Of a stretch of DNA of 64,000 nucleotides, positions 22,850-34,588 are shown piece by piece. This DNA comes from Diphasiastrum complanatum (lineage: Eukaryota; Streptophyta; Lycopodiopsida; Lycopodiales; Lycopodiaceae): positions 17,318,223 to 17,382,222 of the forward strand of contig CM055102.1 in assembly GCA_029204225.1 (NCBI GenBank). The letters run 5' to 3'. Every line of letters begins with the position of its first letter. The stretch's first letter is position 1. The notes below the pieces were generated by a model. That model was not told the DNA's origin. It did not search any database and saw only the letters and a program-made list of their open reading frames with translations. The position numbers were made by a program, and so were the translations under genes.

Positions 22850-23270
22850 AAATGAGTTCGTGACAAAAAACAAGTCAAATATTTTGACGATCTTGATCAA
22901 ATGGCATCAGAATATAAGCAAAAGAAGCATATGTCCCAAAAGAAGGCTAAGAAGGCAAATGCGTATTTTGTCTGCAACAAGCTTGGACATGTTATGAAGT
23001 TTTGCCCGAAGTGAAAGAAACCCACAACCCAACTCATTGAGATGCCAAGTAAAGAAAATCTAAAATTAAAAATTAACAGAATTAATTGTGAGTGTGAATG
23101 TTCATTCAGTACCGCTTCATTCTTGCCAAATGAATTATTTCATCTGAAAGGCATAGTTAAGAGACATGAAGTTAGTCTATTGCTAGGTAGTGGTTCAGCT
23201 CATAATTTTATTCATTCTGCTGATACCAATATAAAGTCCTCAATTCAAGGATCCTATTCTAAGCAATAAA
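22850..23270 (+). pseudogene. Second retroelement gag/protease fragment
   Basis: A zinc-knuckle-like CNKLGHVMKFC (about 22972-23005) is followed by a protease-like segment EVSLLLGSGSAHNFIHSA near 23170-23220. The expected catalytic Asp of LLDSGSAHNFI is Gly here, so the protease would be inactive. This is probably a gypsy element distinct from the one ending at 22564. Between 23280 and 24160 I see no RT. Confidence 0.6.
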
Positions 23271-24160
23271 AAGTCCTCAATCCAAGGATCCTATTCTAAG
23301 CATGCCAATCACAAGCAACACAAGGGAACCTGATGGTGGACAAGCCAACCCAACCAAACCTAGATCGAACTGATCTAGCCCCTAAGCTATAGATCAATTG
23401 CTCAGAGAGGAATGAGGCATCCAGAAGGAAAGCCCTGACGAAACAAATACTTCACGCCACAGCTGGATGGGAACAGAAACGATCCACAAACTTGGACAAA
23501 AACAGATTGATCCGATCAGGAAAAAAGACCCAAAATTGTGGCTGACACAAATTCATAATCCTCCAAAATGCTACTCAGGCAACATCTTGTGTAGAAACTT
23601 GGCCTGGAAACTGAAGCCAGTGATTATAGATATAAGGTATATTTAGCTTCAGATGCAAATTTGGAGACTTGAGATGTCAGAGTTTCGAAGCTCCCAATTT
23701 GGATTCAAGACTACAGAGAGTTAACTAATTTTCATGTTTTAGATTTAGCACATATGGACATAATTCTAGGGTGTGAATGATTATTTAATAAATCTCCTGA
23801 TATTGATTTTGAGAAGCATCTACTCTCATTTCAGGCACTGGTCCACTTGGTTAACTAGTTGTGCACAACCTCTGGGTTCTTCTCTTTCTTCCTAAATAAG
23901 GTTAGACGAAGTCTGGCATACAATCGATGAAGACATGATAAGTGAGGTAACAATGCCGCCCACTCAAAACCCTCAAAAACCTCGGTTAGTAAAAAATAAA
24001 CTTATTGATACAAAATTTTTTGAGTTTAAAAAATAAATGCGTGCAAAGCTTAAACAGCCGATCAAGCCCTTGTCTAAGGAGCCATAAACCAAACAATCAG
24101 ATGAAGCTTCCACCTCGGGTAGTGACTCAACTCAGATGATTCCCAAAGTCCTCGATAACT

Positions 24161-25230
24161 TTGTGGAACCACCTTTTGATCTTCCACAGAAGTTTAGAGA
24201 TTTCACACTGGGAGGACGTTGTTATCCAACTACCACAACCATATTATCTCTCCTTGAGAGGTCTTTATGAGAAAGACCCACATTCTGGACCAATCTGGAA
24301 TAGGGTTTTAGCAGTTTCATCAAGCGGGACTGATAATCATGGTGATCAGTCTGGAGGGAAGGATATAAAGGGTACTGATGACTTCTCTATCCGAAATGGA
24401 CTTTTGTTCAGGAAAGGGAAGGTTTGTATGCCTGATGTAGATGTTGTTAAAAATAAAATTCTTTATGAATGTCTCACCATGTGCTGGACATCCCGACATA
24501 CATCGTACATTGGATTTGTTACAAAGGGATTTATATTGGCAAAAACTCAAGCCCTTTGTAGAATCTTATGTGGTCAAGTGTGACCAATGCTAATTGAATA
24601 AAGCTGGATGCCATAACGTTGGCGATTTGTTGCATCCATTGGTTATCCTTGATAAGAGATGGGATAGTATTTCCATGGATTTCGTGGTTGAGTTAGCGTG
24701 GACGAATAAACAACATGATGCAATTTGGGTTGCGGTCGATTGTCTTACCAAACTGGCTACGTTTATTCCTATAAAGACCACCGCGAAGGCTTCTGATTTA
24801 GCTTAGATATTTGTAGAGCGTCTGTTTAGGCTTTACGGATTACCAAGGGATATTGTGAGCGATCGCGATCTGAGATTCACCGGTCACTTTTGGTTTGTGA
24901 GATGACACTGAGCTTGGTTCTTCTGATCATCCTGAGATGGATGGACAAACAAAAAGGACAAATTTGACGATGGAACAAATGCTTCGGGCATATGTTCTCA
25001 GATGACAATCTGATTGGGAAAAGTACCTTCCATTGATCGAGTTTGCCTATAATAGTAGTAAGCATTCGGCTACCAATTATAGCTTGTTTATGCTTATGTA
25101 CGGTTTTGAACCTAGATCACCCATTGCGGTTGAGACTCGGACGATCAAGTTTCAGAAAGTAGCAGATTTCCTACACGATATGCAGGAAATGTTACGGATT
25201 GCACGTGAAAATGTTCGAAGTGCCTAGGAT
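24161..25230 (+). pseudogene. Ty3/gypsy integrase, broken
   Basis: The sequence reads FSIRNGLLFRKGKVCMP before a degraded HHCC zinc-binding region (24390-24600). The catalytic core follows: WDSISMDFVVELAW with the first Asp, WVAVDCLTKLATFIPIKTT, and LYGLPRDIVSDRDLRFTGHFW with the second Asp. DGQTKRTNLTMEQMLRAY places the Glu region (here a Lys-Arg sequence where ERxN is usual) and WEKYLPLIEFAYNSSKHSAT follows. Stops interrupt it at about 24805, 24905 and 25005. It runs directly into the (GA)n tract with no 3' LTR visible. Confidence 0.85.
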
Positions 25231-25254
25231 AGGGACAGACATTATGCAAATCTG

Positions 25255-25412
<158 letters not shown>

Positions 25413-25618
25413 CTTTTATGGGGGAGGGGGGAAATTTTTTATAGGCCGACCCGAAATGCACATATATATGGGAGGATGCACCCTCCCCATACAAAAAGAA
25501 ACTTACAATCACAAAGTGTGTCAAAACAGGATGTATGGGTGCACACCCCCGTACATCCTCTCACCTCATGCATATACACAAATTGTTGTATATATTATGA
25601 TATGTATGTTAAAGGTGT

Positions 25619-25785
25619 GTGGGAGGTGTCCACCTGCTGTGATGGGTGGAGCCTCCCATATTAAAAAAAATAAAAAATAAAAAAATAAAAAAAGAGAAAA
25701 AACAAATTTTTTTAAGGAAAGAAAAAGTTCGTTTTTCTTTTCCTAGGAGGCTCCACCCGCCGCGGAGCTGCCACATCCCAAAAAT
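25619..25785. repeat. Inverted repeat around an A-rich loop
   Basis: GGGTGGAGCCTCC at 25644-25656 is exactly complementary to GGAGGCTCCACCC at 25746-25758. The outer arms pair more weakly over about 40 bases, and the roughly 90-base loop is mostly A/T homopolymer. This could be a foldback or MITE remnant. No target duplication was identified. Confidence 0.55.
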
Positions 25786-27336
25786 AGTCCAAAACTTTTA
25801 AAAAGTCCAAAATTGATTGAGAGCTATACTTATTAAAGCTTTTAGTACTGATCTATTGGAGGCATATTGTAATGGCATATGCTTCATGGTTGTGCACGAG
25901 ATGTGTGCATGGTTGGCAATGCAGCAGGGGTCAATAACGTTCTATGATTGTGTACTCAATACGATTTTTTTTTTAATATTGTGCAATACTAATTGATATC
26001 AACAAATATTCGCAGCACATCTTTCTACACCATGCCACATATTTTGCAAGAGAGTACGAGAGCTTAAGTATTTGGTCATCTAAAGGAATGGAAAAATCAC
26101 ATTGGCAAGCCAAAGGAGCATTTTATCGAGCCACAAATCATGGTGGACATAATTCAATAAATATATATCTAGTTCAACTATATTAGCGGTTTTAAAGAAG
26201 AGCACAATTTAGATATCAAGCTAAAAGCTTGCCAAATGTTATGATCTTTCATAAGGCATTTCATAACAAAAGAGGAATCCTTGTAATATAGCAATCATCT
26301 ATTACAGAACATTGTTTAATTTTCATCATCATCCTCTCCAAGACTCAGATGGATGGTATTTTCATGAAGGAATAATCTCCTTTCATATGGATCCAAAAAT
26401 TCTAAATTTTTTCTTTTGCTCATATCTATAACCCAAATGAAGGGCCATTCCAGATGATCTTTCTTGTAGTATCATTGGGGATATAACCTGATATTTTAAT
26501 GGCCAGATCTCTCTTAACAAAAACTATTTTGTATGTTCATCTACAATAAGTATGGCCTCCTAAACTAATAGATAATGCCTTAATAGCCATGATAATGACA
26601 GAGGCAACATAAGGATTAAAAGATCCATGATCTATACAAATCTCATTATTTTCAAATTTTTTCAAATAATGAGAAAGAGATGCATCCTTTCTCCCATTTG
26701 ATACACCTTGAAGGCCTCCATGTCTCATACCAAAGGAATCTAATTCAATATCATTTAAACAAGTAAAGGTAATATATTTAGAATGAAAGATAACAATACA
26801 ATCTCAAACTTAAATTTTTGATTGAAAGAAAATTGTACAACATCAAAACCAATATAATATCAACTTACCATGTCATAATCATCGAATTCAACAATGTTTC
26901 TTCTACTAATGTTATTTCCTCCAAGAGCTTCTACATTGCTCGAGGGGATATTTTGAGTCCTTGGAGGATACTTTTTCTGGAATTCCAAAAATTCTTTCTC
27001 ATTTAAGATTTCTCATAGGCTTTCATTTTTTCAATTATGGCCTTCAATGCCTCCTTTCCAGATTTCCAATTGTCGTCTTTATCAAGATCTATCTCACTTT
27101 CAAGATCATTATAACTATAATCAATAATGTCAGAAAATTCTGAGAACTATTTTGCAAAAATTGGGAAGACTTCATCCTCTCGTCGCATGCAACGCAAAAC
27201 CCAAGGGCATGGATATAGTCTTCTCCACCGACCAAGTGAATTTGTGCCCCCTGATGATCCTCTCTTGCATGAGATTCACAAAATCAGTGTGCCCTTGAGC
27301 ATTCTTCCAATCTGACTCCAGCTTTTCGTATTCTCT

Positions 27337-28329
27337 CTGCAATGAAAATTCGAATTATTACAAAATAGCACCAAACAATAAACAACAGTACCAAACAATA
27401 GCCGACACTGTATATACTATACATTAGCTTCAAAACTATTAAGCATTTTAAAAAAACTACCAAGAAAAGCATAAAAGTGCCAAACAGTTTTAAATTTTTT
27501 TTCCAGAAGTACCAAACATAAACTTTAAAGTTCCAAACAAAGCATAGAAAATGCCAAACAATACTAAAAGACGAATCCAAAAGTACCAAAAAGTACCAAA
27601 AAAAACCTTAAAGGTTCTAAACAGACCAAAAAAAATTAAAACCAATAGTACTAATTTTGTCTTGATTACCAAACTGCAAAATACCAATAGTCAGAAAGGT
27701 TACCTTAGTACCAAACTACAGAATTACCAATTGTACCATTATTTATTGAAGTGTCAATAGTACCGATTCGCAATAGAACCTCAGTCTCAAATATTTCAAA
27801 TGAACAAAATTGTGAAAAGGGCAAAACCACCAACATTAGCAAACGTGTAGAACCTACCAATCAGTACACCAAAAACAAATCCAGAAGTTTCAAAAGTAAT
27901 AGCTAAAAATTTCAAAACAGACTAGAAGTTAAATCCAATGTCAAAATTGTCAAAGGTTCAGATAGTATCAAATTGCAAAATTTCCAGTATTACAAAAAGT
28001 ACCAGTAGTACCAAACTTAAAAAATTCCAATATTACCAAAAGTACTAGTAGTACGAAACTGCAAAAGTACCATTACTTAAAAAAGTGTCAAAAGTACCAA
28101 ACTACAAAAGTATAGGTGCAAAAGTTCTGAAAGAATGAATTTTATAAAAGTGGAAGACAACAAAAGCACCAAAAATCAAATCTCAAAGTACCAAAAGTAA
28201 AAAAGTTTCAAACAACATGGAAATTACTAAAAGTTCCAAAGGTTTCAATAAAATGACCACAACGCGTTCATAATCTTCAAAAGAATGAAAAGTGTCAAAC
28301 AGAAAAAAGAAGACTACCAAAAAATTTAC
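27337..28329. repeat. Degenerate AGTACCAAA repeat filling an intron
   Basis: Between the blocks of the decayed minus-strand gene the sequence is dominated by variants of AAGTACCAAA and TTCCAAA at irregular spacing, with almost no other structure. The repeat stops close to both predicted splice sites. Confidence 0.6.
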
Positions 28330-29115
28330 CTCTTCCTCTACAACCTCCCTTGCGAGGGACTAGGCATCCGCTTGCACTTCCACCTTTTTTAGCATGCGCC
28401 TGGTTAAATTCACTTCTTTTAACTCCTCTTCATTGGGAGGAGTCCGTGTCCACAGCTCACCCAGGCACTTCTCTAGCTCATGAATCTTGTCCTTGATCAT
28501 TTGGATGATCATGTTTTCTCTTATCTGACCAGCAGTTTTTCTTTCTTATTCAGAATGTTGTCTTGTGATTTCGACAACCTTGCAAGCATCCTCCTTGGTC
28601 TTTTTGTGATTCTTTGATTCATCACAGCCACCTCATGCATATATCTTGGAGTGGATAGGGTAGCATGGGACACATTGTCCTCACCTCCAAACTTGTTGGA
28701 GTGCTCTCTCTTGCGTTGAACTCCTGGCTGCCCACCACTTTGAGGGGACCCGTTTGCCCTACTCCATTTTTCCAGCTTTTTTTGTAGGTCATCCTTCTTG
28801 ATGTTGCACATTGCAATCACATTCTCGACAAATCTAGCCCATGCTATCTTATGATAGGCAGGGTCCAATTTGGCAGTCTTGCAGTGCTCAAATGCATAGC
28901 ATTTGGCCAATCTAGCTGTGATTTCGTGACTAAGATATATCTTAACGTTTTTTTTATATCCCTATCAAAATACCGTTAGCCACTGACCGTCTGGCAAATC
29001 AGTGTCTAACAGGTCTTTTGCCAGCCCTCTAGGCTCAAGCCATACTCTTCATGAAGCTCCTCGGCTAAGTAACAAAACCTTTCGCATGATTGGGTACTCA
29101 TCCATTTTATTTTTC

Positions 29116-29974
29116 CTGCAAAACAGAGTGTTAATTCTAATACAAATTGTTCACTGTAAATCCTCACATAAAAGTACCAAATAACTAAATTAAGTACCAA
29201 AAGAAGCTATACTTCCAAATTAGGTACCATAAGCAACTTTTTAAAATACTAAGTTATGTACCAAAATCAGCTAAAGTACTAAATTAAGTACCAAAAGAAG
29301 CTAAATTACCAAACTAAGAACCAAAAGCAACTAATTATTACCATAATACCAAAAGTACCAAAAGTAGCTAAAGTACCAAAAGTAGCTAAAGTATCAAAAT
29401 TAGCTAAAGTATCAAATTAAGCACCAAAAGTAGCTAATTACTACAAGAATACCAGAAGTACCAAACTAAGTACCAAAAGTAGCAAAGTACTACTTAAGTA
29501 CCAAAAGCAGCTAAAGTACCAAACTAAGCACCAAAAGCAACTAAACTACCAATTTAAGTAAGTACCAAAATCAACTAAAGTACCAAACGAAGAGCCAAAT
29601 ACAACTAAAGTACCAAATTAAGTACCAAAAATAGTTAATTACTACCATTATACCAGAAGTACCAAACTAAGTACCAAAAGTAGCTAAAGTACAACTTAAC
29701 TATCACAAGTAGTTAAAGTACCAAATTAAGTACCAAAAGTAGCAAAGTACCAAGTTAAGTACCAAAATCAGCTAAAGTACCAAACTAACAACCAAAAGTA
29801 GCTAATTACTACCACAATATCAAAAGTACCAAAAACAGCTAATTACTATCACAAGATCTAAAACCAGCTATAGTTGCAAATTAAGAAACCAAAACAGCTA
29901 ATTACTCCCATAATACCAAAAGTACTAAAAGTAACGAAATTCATTACAGACAAAATCCTACGATGTTTAATTTA
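29116..29974. repeat. AGTACCAAAAGTAGCTAA minisatellite filling a second intron
   Basis: A more regular form of the same unit (AAGTACCAAAAGTAGCTAA) recurs dozens of times from about 29170 to 29930, with period drifting around 17-20 bases. It lies between the predicted acceptor at 29116 and donor at 29974 of the minus-strand gene. Confidence 0.75.
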
Positions 29975-30409
29975 CCCTTTCTCTCGTGGCTTGAACGATC
30001 GCCGACCGCAGCAGCCATCCTCTCAAACGATTCGTCAAGCTATGAATGTGTGGTCTTTGATTGATCCATGACCCCCGTTTGCGCTGGTGATTTTGTGATA
30101 ACTGGTCCGTGGCCATTTGTGTATGTTGGGAGGTGTGCTCGATGTCTCAGAATTTTCAACAGTGGCCTTAGAGGTGGCTTTGCACTTCCTTGCAGGTGTC
30201 CTCATCTTTTATACTAGATGCTCAAGATCACTTTTGCAGAATGCAAGAATATGTTTCGAATAAAAGGCAGAAGGAATGAGAAAGAAACGAACGTGAACTC
30301 AAAACTTTTTCTATTCGTGACCAACCCGAAAAGATTTGCGAAAGATTCACGAAACAGTGTCTTGTGAAAGCTCGTGGCTTTCTTGTTGAAGCTCGCAAGA
30401 TTCACGAAC

Positions 30410-30700
30410 AAAATCTTGTCGCGAAATTTTTTTGTCTCTTGTTCAAGCCTCAGATGTCACAAAATTGTCGCGAACAATTCGCGAAATCTTCTGGATTGTT
30501 CTTCAAGCTCACCTGTCGCGAAACTATCTCCAATAGTTCGCAAATTATTCTAGCTTCCTTCAAGCTCAAGAATTGTCATTTGTCGCGAACAATTTGTGAA
30601 TGACAAAAATGTCGCGAAGAGACAAGTGTCGCGAACAATTCGTGAAACATGAAGCTGAAATGAAGAGACACACTATCGCGAAATATTCGCGAACAAAATT
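30410..30700 (+). promoter_or_regulatory. Cluster of TCGCGAA motifs in and before the 5' LTR of element O
   Basis: CGCGA occurs about nine times (near 30419, 30469, 30480, 30517, 30583, 30612, 30629, 30677 and 30687), often as GTCGCGAACAATTCGCGAA-like paired sites. The 3' LTR copy at 51735-51850 has the same sites, largely decayed at CpG positions (TTGCGAA, TTGCAAA). It looks like an array of transcription-factor sites in a U3 region. No factor is assigned. Confidence 0.45.
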
Positions 30701-31061
30701 GATTCGACTCTGAGAAACCAGAACGTTGTTGAATATCAACTGTCAAAATGATTAGATTCTATTACAGAAGGAAAAAGGTCAAAGGACTTATCCTGTAACA
30801 ATATGTAAGTTAAAATATCAATGATCGACTTATACAGTGCTTTCTTATTTCGACGGCACCACGTGTGCTTAGTTCTAGAGTTATTGGGCCATCCTTCTTT
30901 TACGAGCCCTTTAAGTGCTTTTTAAGCAACTTATCTTTGTACTTACTTATCAGTTGAATATACAGTCTGTGGAGAGCAATTCTGTTGTCTTGTCCAGTTG
31001 CACTTGACGTTGTGCTGAGGTGATTGATCCGGTCGGGTGTTTAAACTGTGTTTTCTTAACT

Positions 31062-31079
31062 TGGTACCAGAGCCCCTTG
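31062..31079 (+). promoter_or_regulatory. Primer binding site of copia C
   Basis: TGGTACCAGAGCCCC directly after the 5' LTR, a one-base variant of the plant initiator tRNA-Met site TGGTATCAGAGC. The leader from here to the gag ATG at 32341 (about 1.26 kb) has no credible gene. Confidence 0.75.
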
Positions 31080-32605
31080 GTGGCTTGAATCACCGAACAA
31101 GAACAGAGAGCTGCGAATTCACGACGGTTTGTTGGCTAGGAAGCACAAAACCGAGTTTGTGGAGATTCGTGGGAATAGCTCAAAAACTGTAAGAAGATTC
31201 AGAGGCAGGGGATTGTCAGCTGAATCAGAGGGCAAGCAAAAAGTGAAGCTGGAAATTCTTCCGGAGGTTTGCTTGGCATTTGTGATTGGTTTGAATCCAA
31301 TCGAACACCGTTTGAAGAGCGGTTTGGAGCAAAATATTGCTTGTTGTAGGGCGACCTCAGAGGGATAGGCAGCTGCTCAGATAGATTCTCAAGAAGATCA
31401 GATAAAACTCAAAAACATCTTCTTTGACAACTAGGGTTTCAAGAAAGGAAAAAAACCTCTTTTCTCTCAATACAAATATGTTTTTGTGGTTGTGAAGAGC
31501 TAGAGAAGGGCGCCCTAGTAAGGAGAATCAACCTGTAAGAAGCCGCGGGTGGCCGTGGAGCATTGGAAGAGAAAGGATGATCAGCAGGGCGGCCATCGCT
31601 AGAAAGCAGCGTGAAGAAGATCAGAGATGGCGTGAGAGAGGTCACGGGACTAGATGCGCGGTCAACCGCACTATTCTGTAGCGTGCGAAAGGGAGAAGTG
31701 TTCTCAAGAAGAGAACTTGATGTGCCTGAATGATCATGACCGTTGGATCCAGAACTATTGTGATCAATGGGTAAAGTTGACTGGCCAAGAAATGATCTAG
31801 GCAGTCAGATTTTAGGTGACCATTGGATCTGTCGGATTTCAACTTGAACTTCATAAGAAGGAATCTGAAGTGCAAAGTGCATTGCAACTTCATTAAAAAT
31901 CTTCAAACTGAAATAATTGTTGGGTCCCAAGTTTGTGAAAGGTGAAGTTTCTTCACACTGAAGAAACAGTTCAAAAACCCAAATTGCCCTTATTTTCACC
32001 TCCTTTAGTCTATTTTGGCCAAACGAAAGGCTATAGCCTCTAAACGAAGGGCACCCTGACTGTACCTGCAAGTACGGTACACCAAAATAGAGTGATTGCC
32101 GCGGAGAAAGTGTTCGAAGCGCACCAGAAGTGATTTCACCATTCCACTGGGCAAGTAGTTGGGAGTTGGTGACGAGAAGCATTTCGGAAAGCGATGCCAG
32201 TTTGGCTTTCAATTTGGCGAAAGAGCGGCGGATGGCCTGGTAAGGCAAAAATTGCAGGTCATTATTATTGATTTCTAACATCACGGTTGGCTTTGGCATA
32301 CACTTTATAGCCTACAGGTGGAGTTTCAAGTAGTTTGGAGATGGCAAACATCAATGAGGCAATTTTGGGCGATGCAAGCAAACTTCATGGGGTTTCTAAC
32401 TACAACATCTGGAAATTCAAAATGAAGAGCATTTTGATGGAGAAAGAGTTATGGGAGATTGTGGAAGGTATTGAAATCCGACCAAATACCACTCCAGGTG
32501 ATATGAGGGCCTTTGATAAAAAGGCGCAGAGAGCATTGTCCTTAGTCAATCTTTTAGTGAAAGACCATGTAATCACTCATATTAGTGATGCCACGACGGC
32601 TAGGG

Positions 32606-33437
32606 TGTGCAAAAAGTACAAAAGGACCAAGAGTGGAGCCTAATCTGATCCTCAAGAGGGATTGGATGTTAGATTTACTTGATCTATCAATCTACATAAG
32701 ATTAAGATCAATCTAGATCAATTTTAGACATAAAATCCAAACAAGAACAATCATTTATTGAAGGTAAATGTACTTTCTGGTTTCACACGTGTGAAACCCT
32801 GTCAGGGTACGGACTCCAACCTAAAAATCAAGTACACATTGATAGAACCTCAAAACAATCAAAGCAAATGTAGACAAATGGAGAGAATCACTCAAAATTG
32901 CTTCCAAAACCAAGATTGGTGTCTCACCTTGATTATGGCCAAATGTGGCTCTATATATACAATAAGTGGGAGCTCGTGGTACTAATCATCCCTATGATCC
33001 CACATGTGTGAAGGTGCTTTTTCATATGATGATTCATCATGCAAAACTGACACTTGGACAAAACCTTCTATTTTGAGCACTTTTGGCCCATTTTCCTTCT
33101 ACATGGAGATCTACTTGAAAATCTTCTAGAAGTCAAAATTTGCCTACTTCAGCTTATTCCACATATGTGAGTCGTCCTCTACACATGGGATATGACACCT
33201 AACCAAAGGATGTGGCTCATGCAATCAATAGATTGATGCCATGTGTCATATGTCTAGAAAACTAGTTTTTGGCCTTTTTAGCCACTAGAACTTGAATTAA
33301 ATCATATGTACAACCTATATGATTATGGTACAAGACAAGTACACTATTTTCACACGTGGGAATAGGCTCCACACATGTGTGTTTATCTATATACAATATT
33401 TTTGGCCTCTACCAAGCTTATTTTTGCATTTTTCACA
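32606..33437 (-). repeat. 3' LTR of element D
   Basis: 832 bp, TG...CA ends. It carries the 16-bp palindrome TTTCACACGTGTGAAA at 32781-32796 and several further CACATGTG/CACACGTG variants. A TATATATAG box on the minus strand is near 32952-32962. Confidence 0.92.
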
Positions 33438-33577
33438 CTCCTCCTCAGAACTTTAGCTTGGTAGATCTAGCTTGATTGAAAACATGATGATCTTGAACTT
33501 GACTCCATGGGCTGAATTGGTCTTTGCTAGTTCAAAAGGTGTGAAGATCAGCCAATGAGCTTGATGTTGATCTGAAA

Positions 33578-34588
33578 TCACCATATCCATGATAGTGCTT
33601 CTTTGACGTTGACATCTTTGATGAACTTGAGAGCTTTGCACCATCCTAGCATCTTCGAAATTGATTCCTTCCAAATTTCATGTAGATGCTTGACTTTGAG
33701 GCTTGCTCCTTCTTCATGTACATGCTCCTCCATGAGAAAATAAAGATTTCTTCTTGACTTATTAGGATCACAAAGATCTAACATCATGTTACCATGATCT
33801 AGAGAATTAGACTTATCCAAATTGGCAAGACTATGCATGCTATAATAACAAAGTGTTTGCATCATATCTTCATGCTTGTTTACCATGCTAATCTCAGATC
33901 CAATGAGGCTAAATACTTCATTATGGAGATACATGTCTTTAGAAGATGATTCACTTACTCTCATAAAGAGTTTACAATTTGCCTCAATACAAATTTTCAA
34001 ACTATGAGTGAACAAATCACTTTTGCTCTTACATGACTCAAGAGCATACATTTGATGAAATAACCATTTGCTTTCTAATTGATGTAAAATCAATTTCAAC
34101 CTTTTAAGAACATCATCTATGTTCTCAAGAGAGACTTCATACTCAACCAGTATGGCTTTACTCCAATTTTGAGATGCAATGATCTCACTAAAGCAAATTG
34201 ATTTATCAAATGACATAGGAGAAGTAAGTATGAGATGTATACCACATGAGGTATGCTCCTCTTTCCCTTGAAATGTGAGCCACATGGACTCAACCATGTT
34301 TCTTGAGATTCTTTTTGGAATCACAACTTGAGAAGGTCTCTCCTCCTCAATTCTTGACATACTTGAACCTTGAGATGACTCCTTAAGATCCTCTTCATGA
34401 TGCTCCTTTTTGATGGAAATCCGAGATCTCCATGTCTCATAATGATCACAAGAAGTATGACCATTCAATATGCACTTCCTATGATTATCAAGATTACTTA
34501 TGCTAGAAACATAAGTCCAAAAATCATCACCACTTGGCATGATTTTTCCAATATTGAAATCAAAAGGTATCCATCTCAATAAGGCCAA
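33578..34588 (-). CDS. Element D ORF2: unknown, carries a second copy of the ORF1 module
   Basis: About 336 codons in another frame, opening at a non-ATG codon inside the end of ORF1. It contains IIASQNWSKAILVEYE and ANCKLFMRVSESSSKDMYLH, clear relatives of two segments in ORF1, so a module of roughly 250-300 residues is duplicated head to tail. No protease DSG, integrase DDE or RT motif is visible. No membrane segment is convincing. The ORF stops about 140 bases before the PPT and left LTR. Function unknown; an accessory or structural role is inference only. Confidence 0.55.
   Translation of the reverse strand: MALLRWIPFDFNIGKIMPSGDDFWTYVSSISNLDNHRKCILNGHTSCDHYETWRSRISIKKEHHEEDLKESSQGSSMSRIEEERPSQVVIPKRISRNMVESMWLTFQGKEEHTSCGIHLILTSPMSFDKSICFSEIIASQNWSKAILVEYEVSLENIDDVLKRLKLILHQLESKWLFHQMYALESCKSKSDLFTHSLKICIEANCKLFMRVSESSSKDMYLHNEVFSLIGSEISMVNKHEDMMQTLCYYSMHSLANLDKSNSLDHGNMMLDLCDPNKSRRNLYFLMEEHVHEEGASLKVKHLHEIWKESISKMLGWCKALKFIKDVNVKEALSWIW

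Larger units (their letters stand above)
26330..30205 (-). pseudogene. Decayed multi-exon gene of unknown function
   Basis: Several coding-like blocks on the minus strand are bordered by good splice signals. Block a, 30205-29975, starts MRTPARKCKATSK and ends LDESFERMAAAV...RKG before a GTAAAT donor. Block b, 29115-28330, follows a TTTTGCAG acceptor. It holds LAEELHEEYGLSLEGWQ, LAKCYAFEHCKTAKLDPAYHKIAWARF and a coiled-coil-like Lys/Glu-rich stretch to a GTAAAT donor. Block c, 27336-26869, follows TTCATTGCAG. It reads REYEKLESDWKNAQGHTDFV, then an acidic part with YNDLESEIDLDKDDNWKSG, and ends at a perfect GTAAGT donor. Block d, about 26740-26335, includes LKKFENNEICIDHGSFNPYV and ends EWPFIWVIDM...LSLGEDDDEN before a stop. 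Each block has internal stops or frameshifts, so the locus is broken. I do not recognise the protein; a transposon-borne gene is possible. Confidence 0.55.

Noticed and set aside
27350-29935. AGTACCAAA repeats as a CRISPR-like or centromeric array
   Set aside because: Unit and spacing are degenerate, without unique spacers or a long monomer; it is a minisatellite inside an intron-like interval.
31805-32299. 164-codon antisense ORF in the leader of copia C
   Set aside because: No homology I recognise, no counterpart in other elements, position in an untranslated leader; probably chance.
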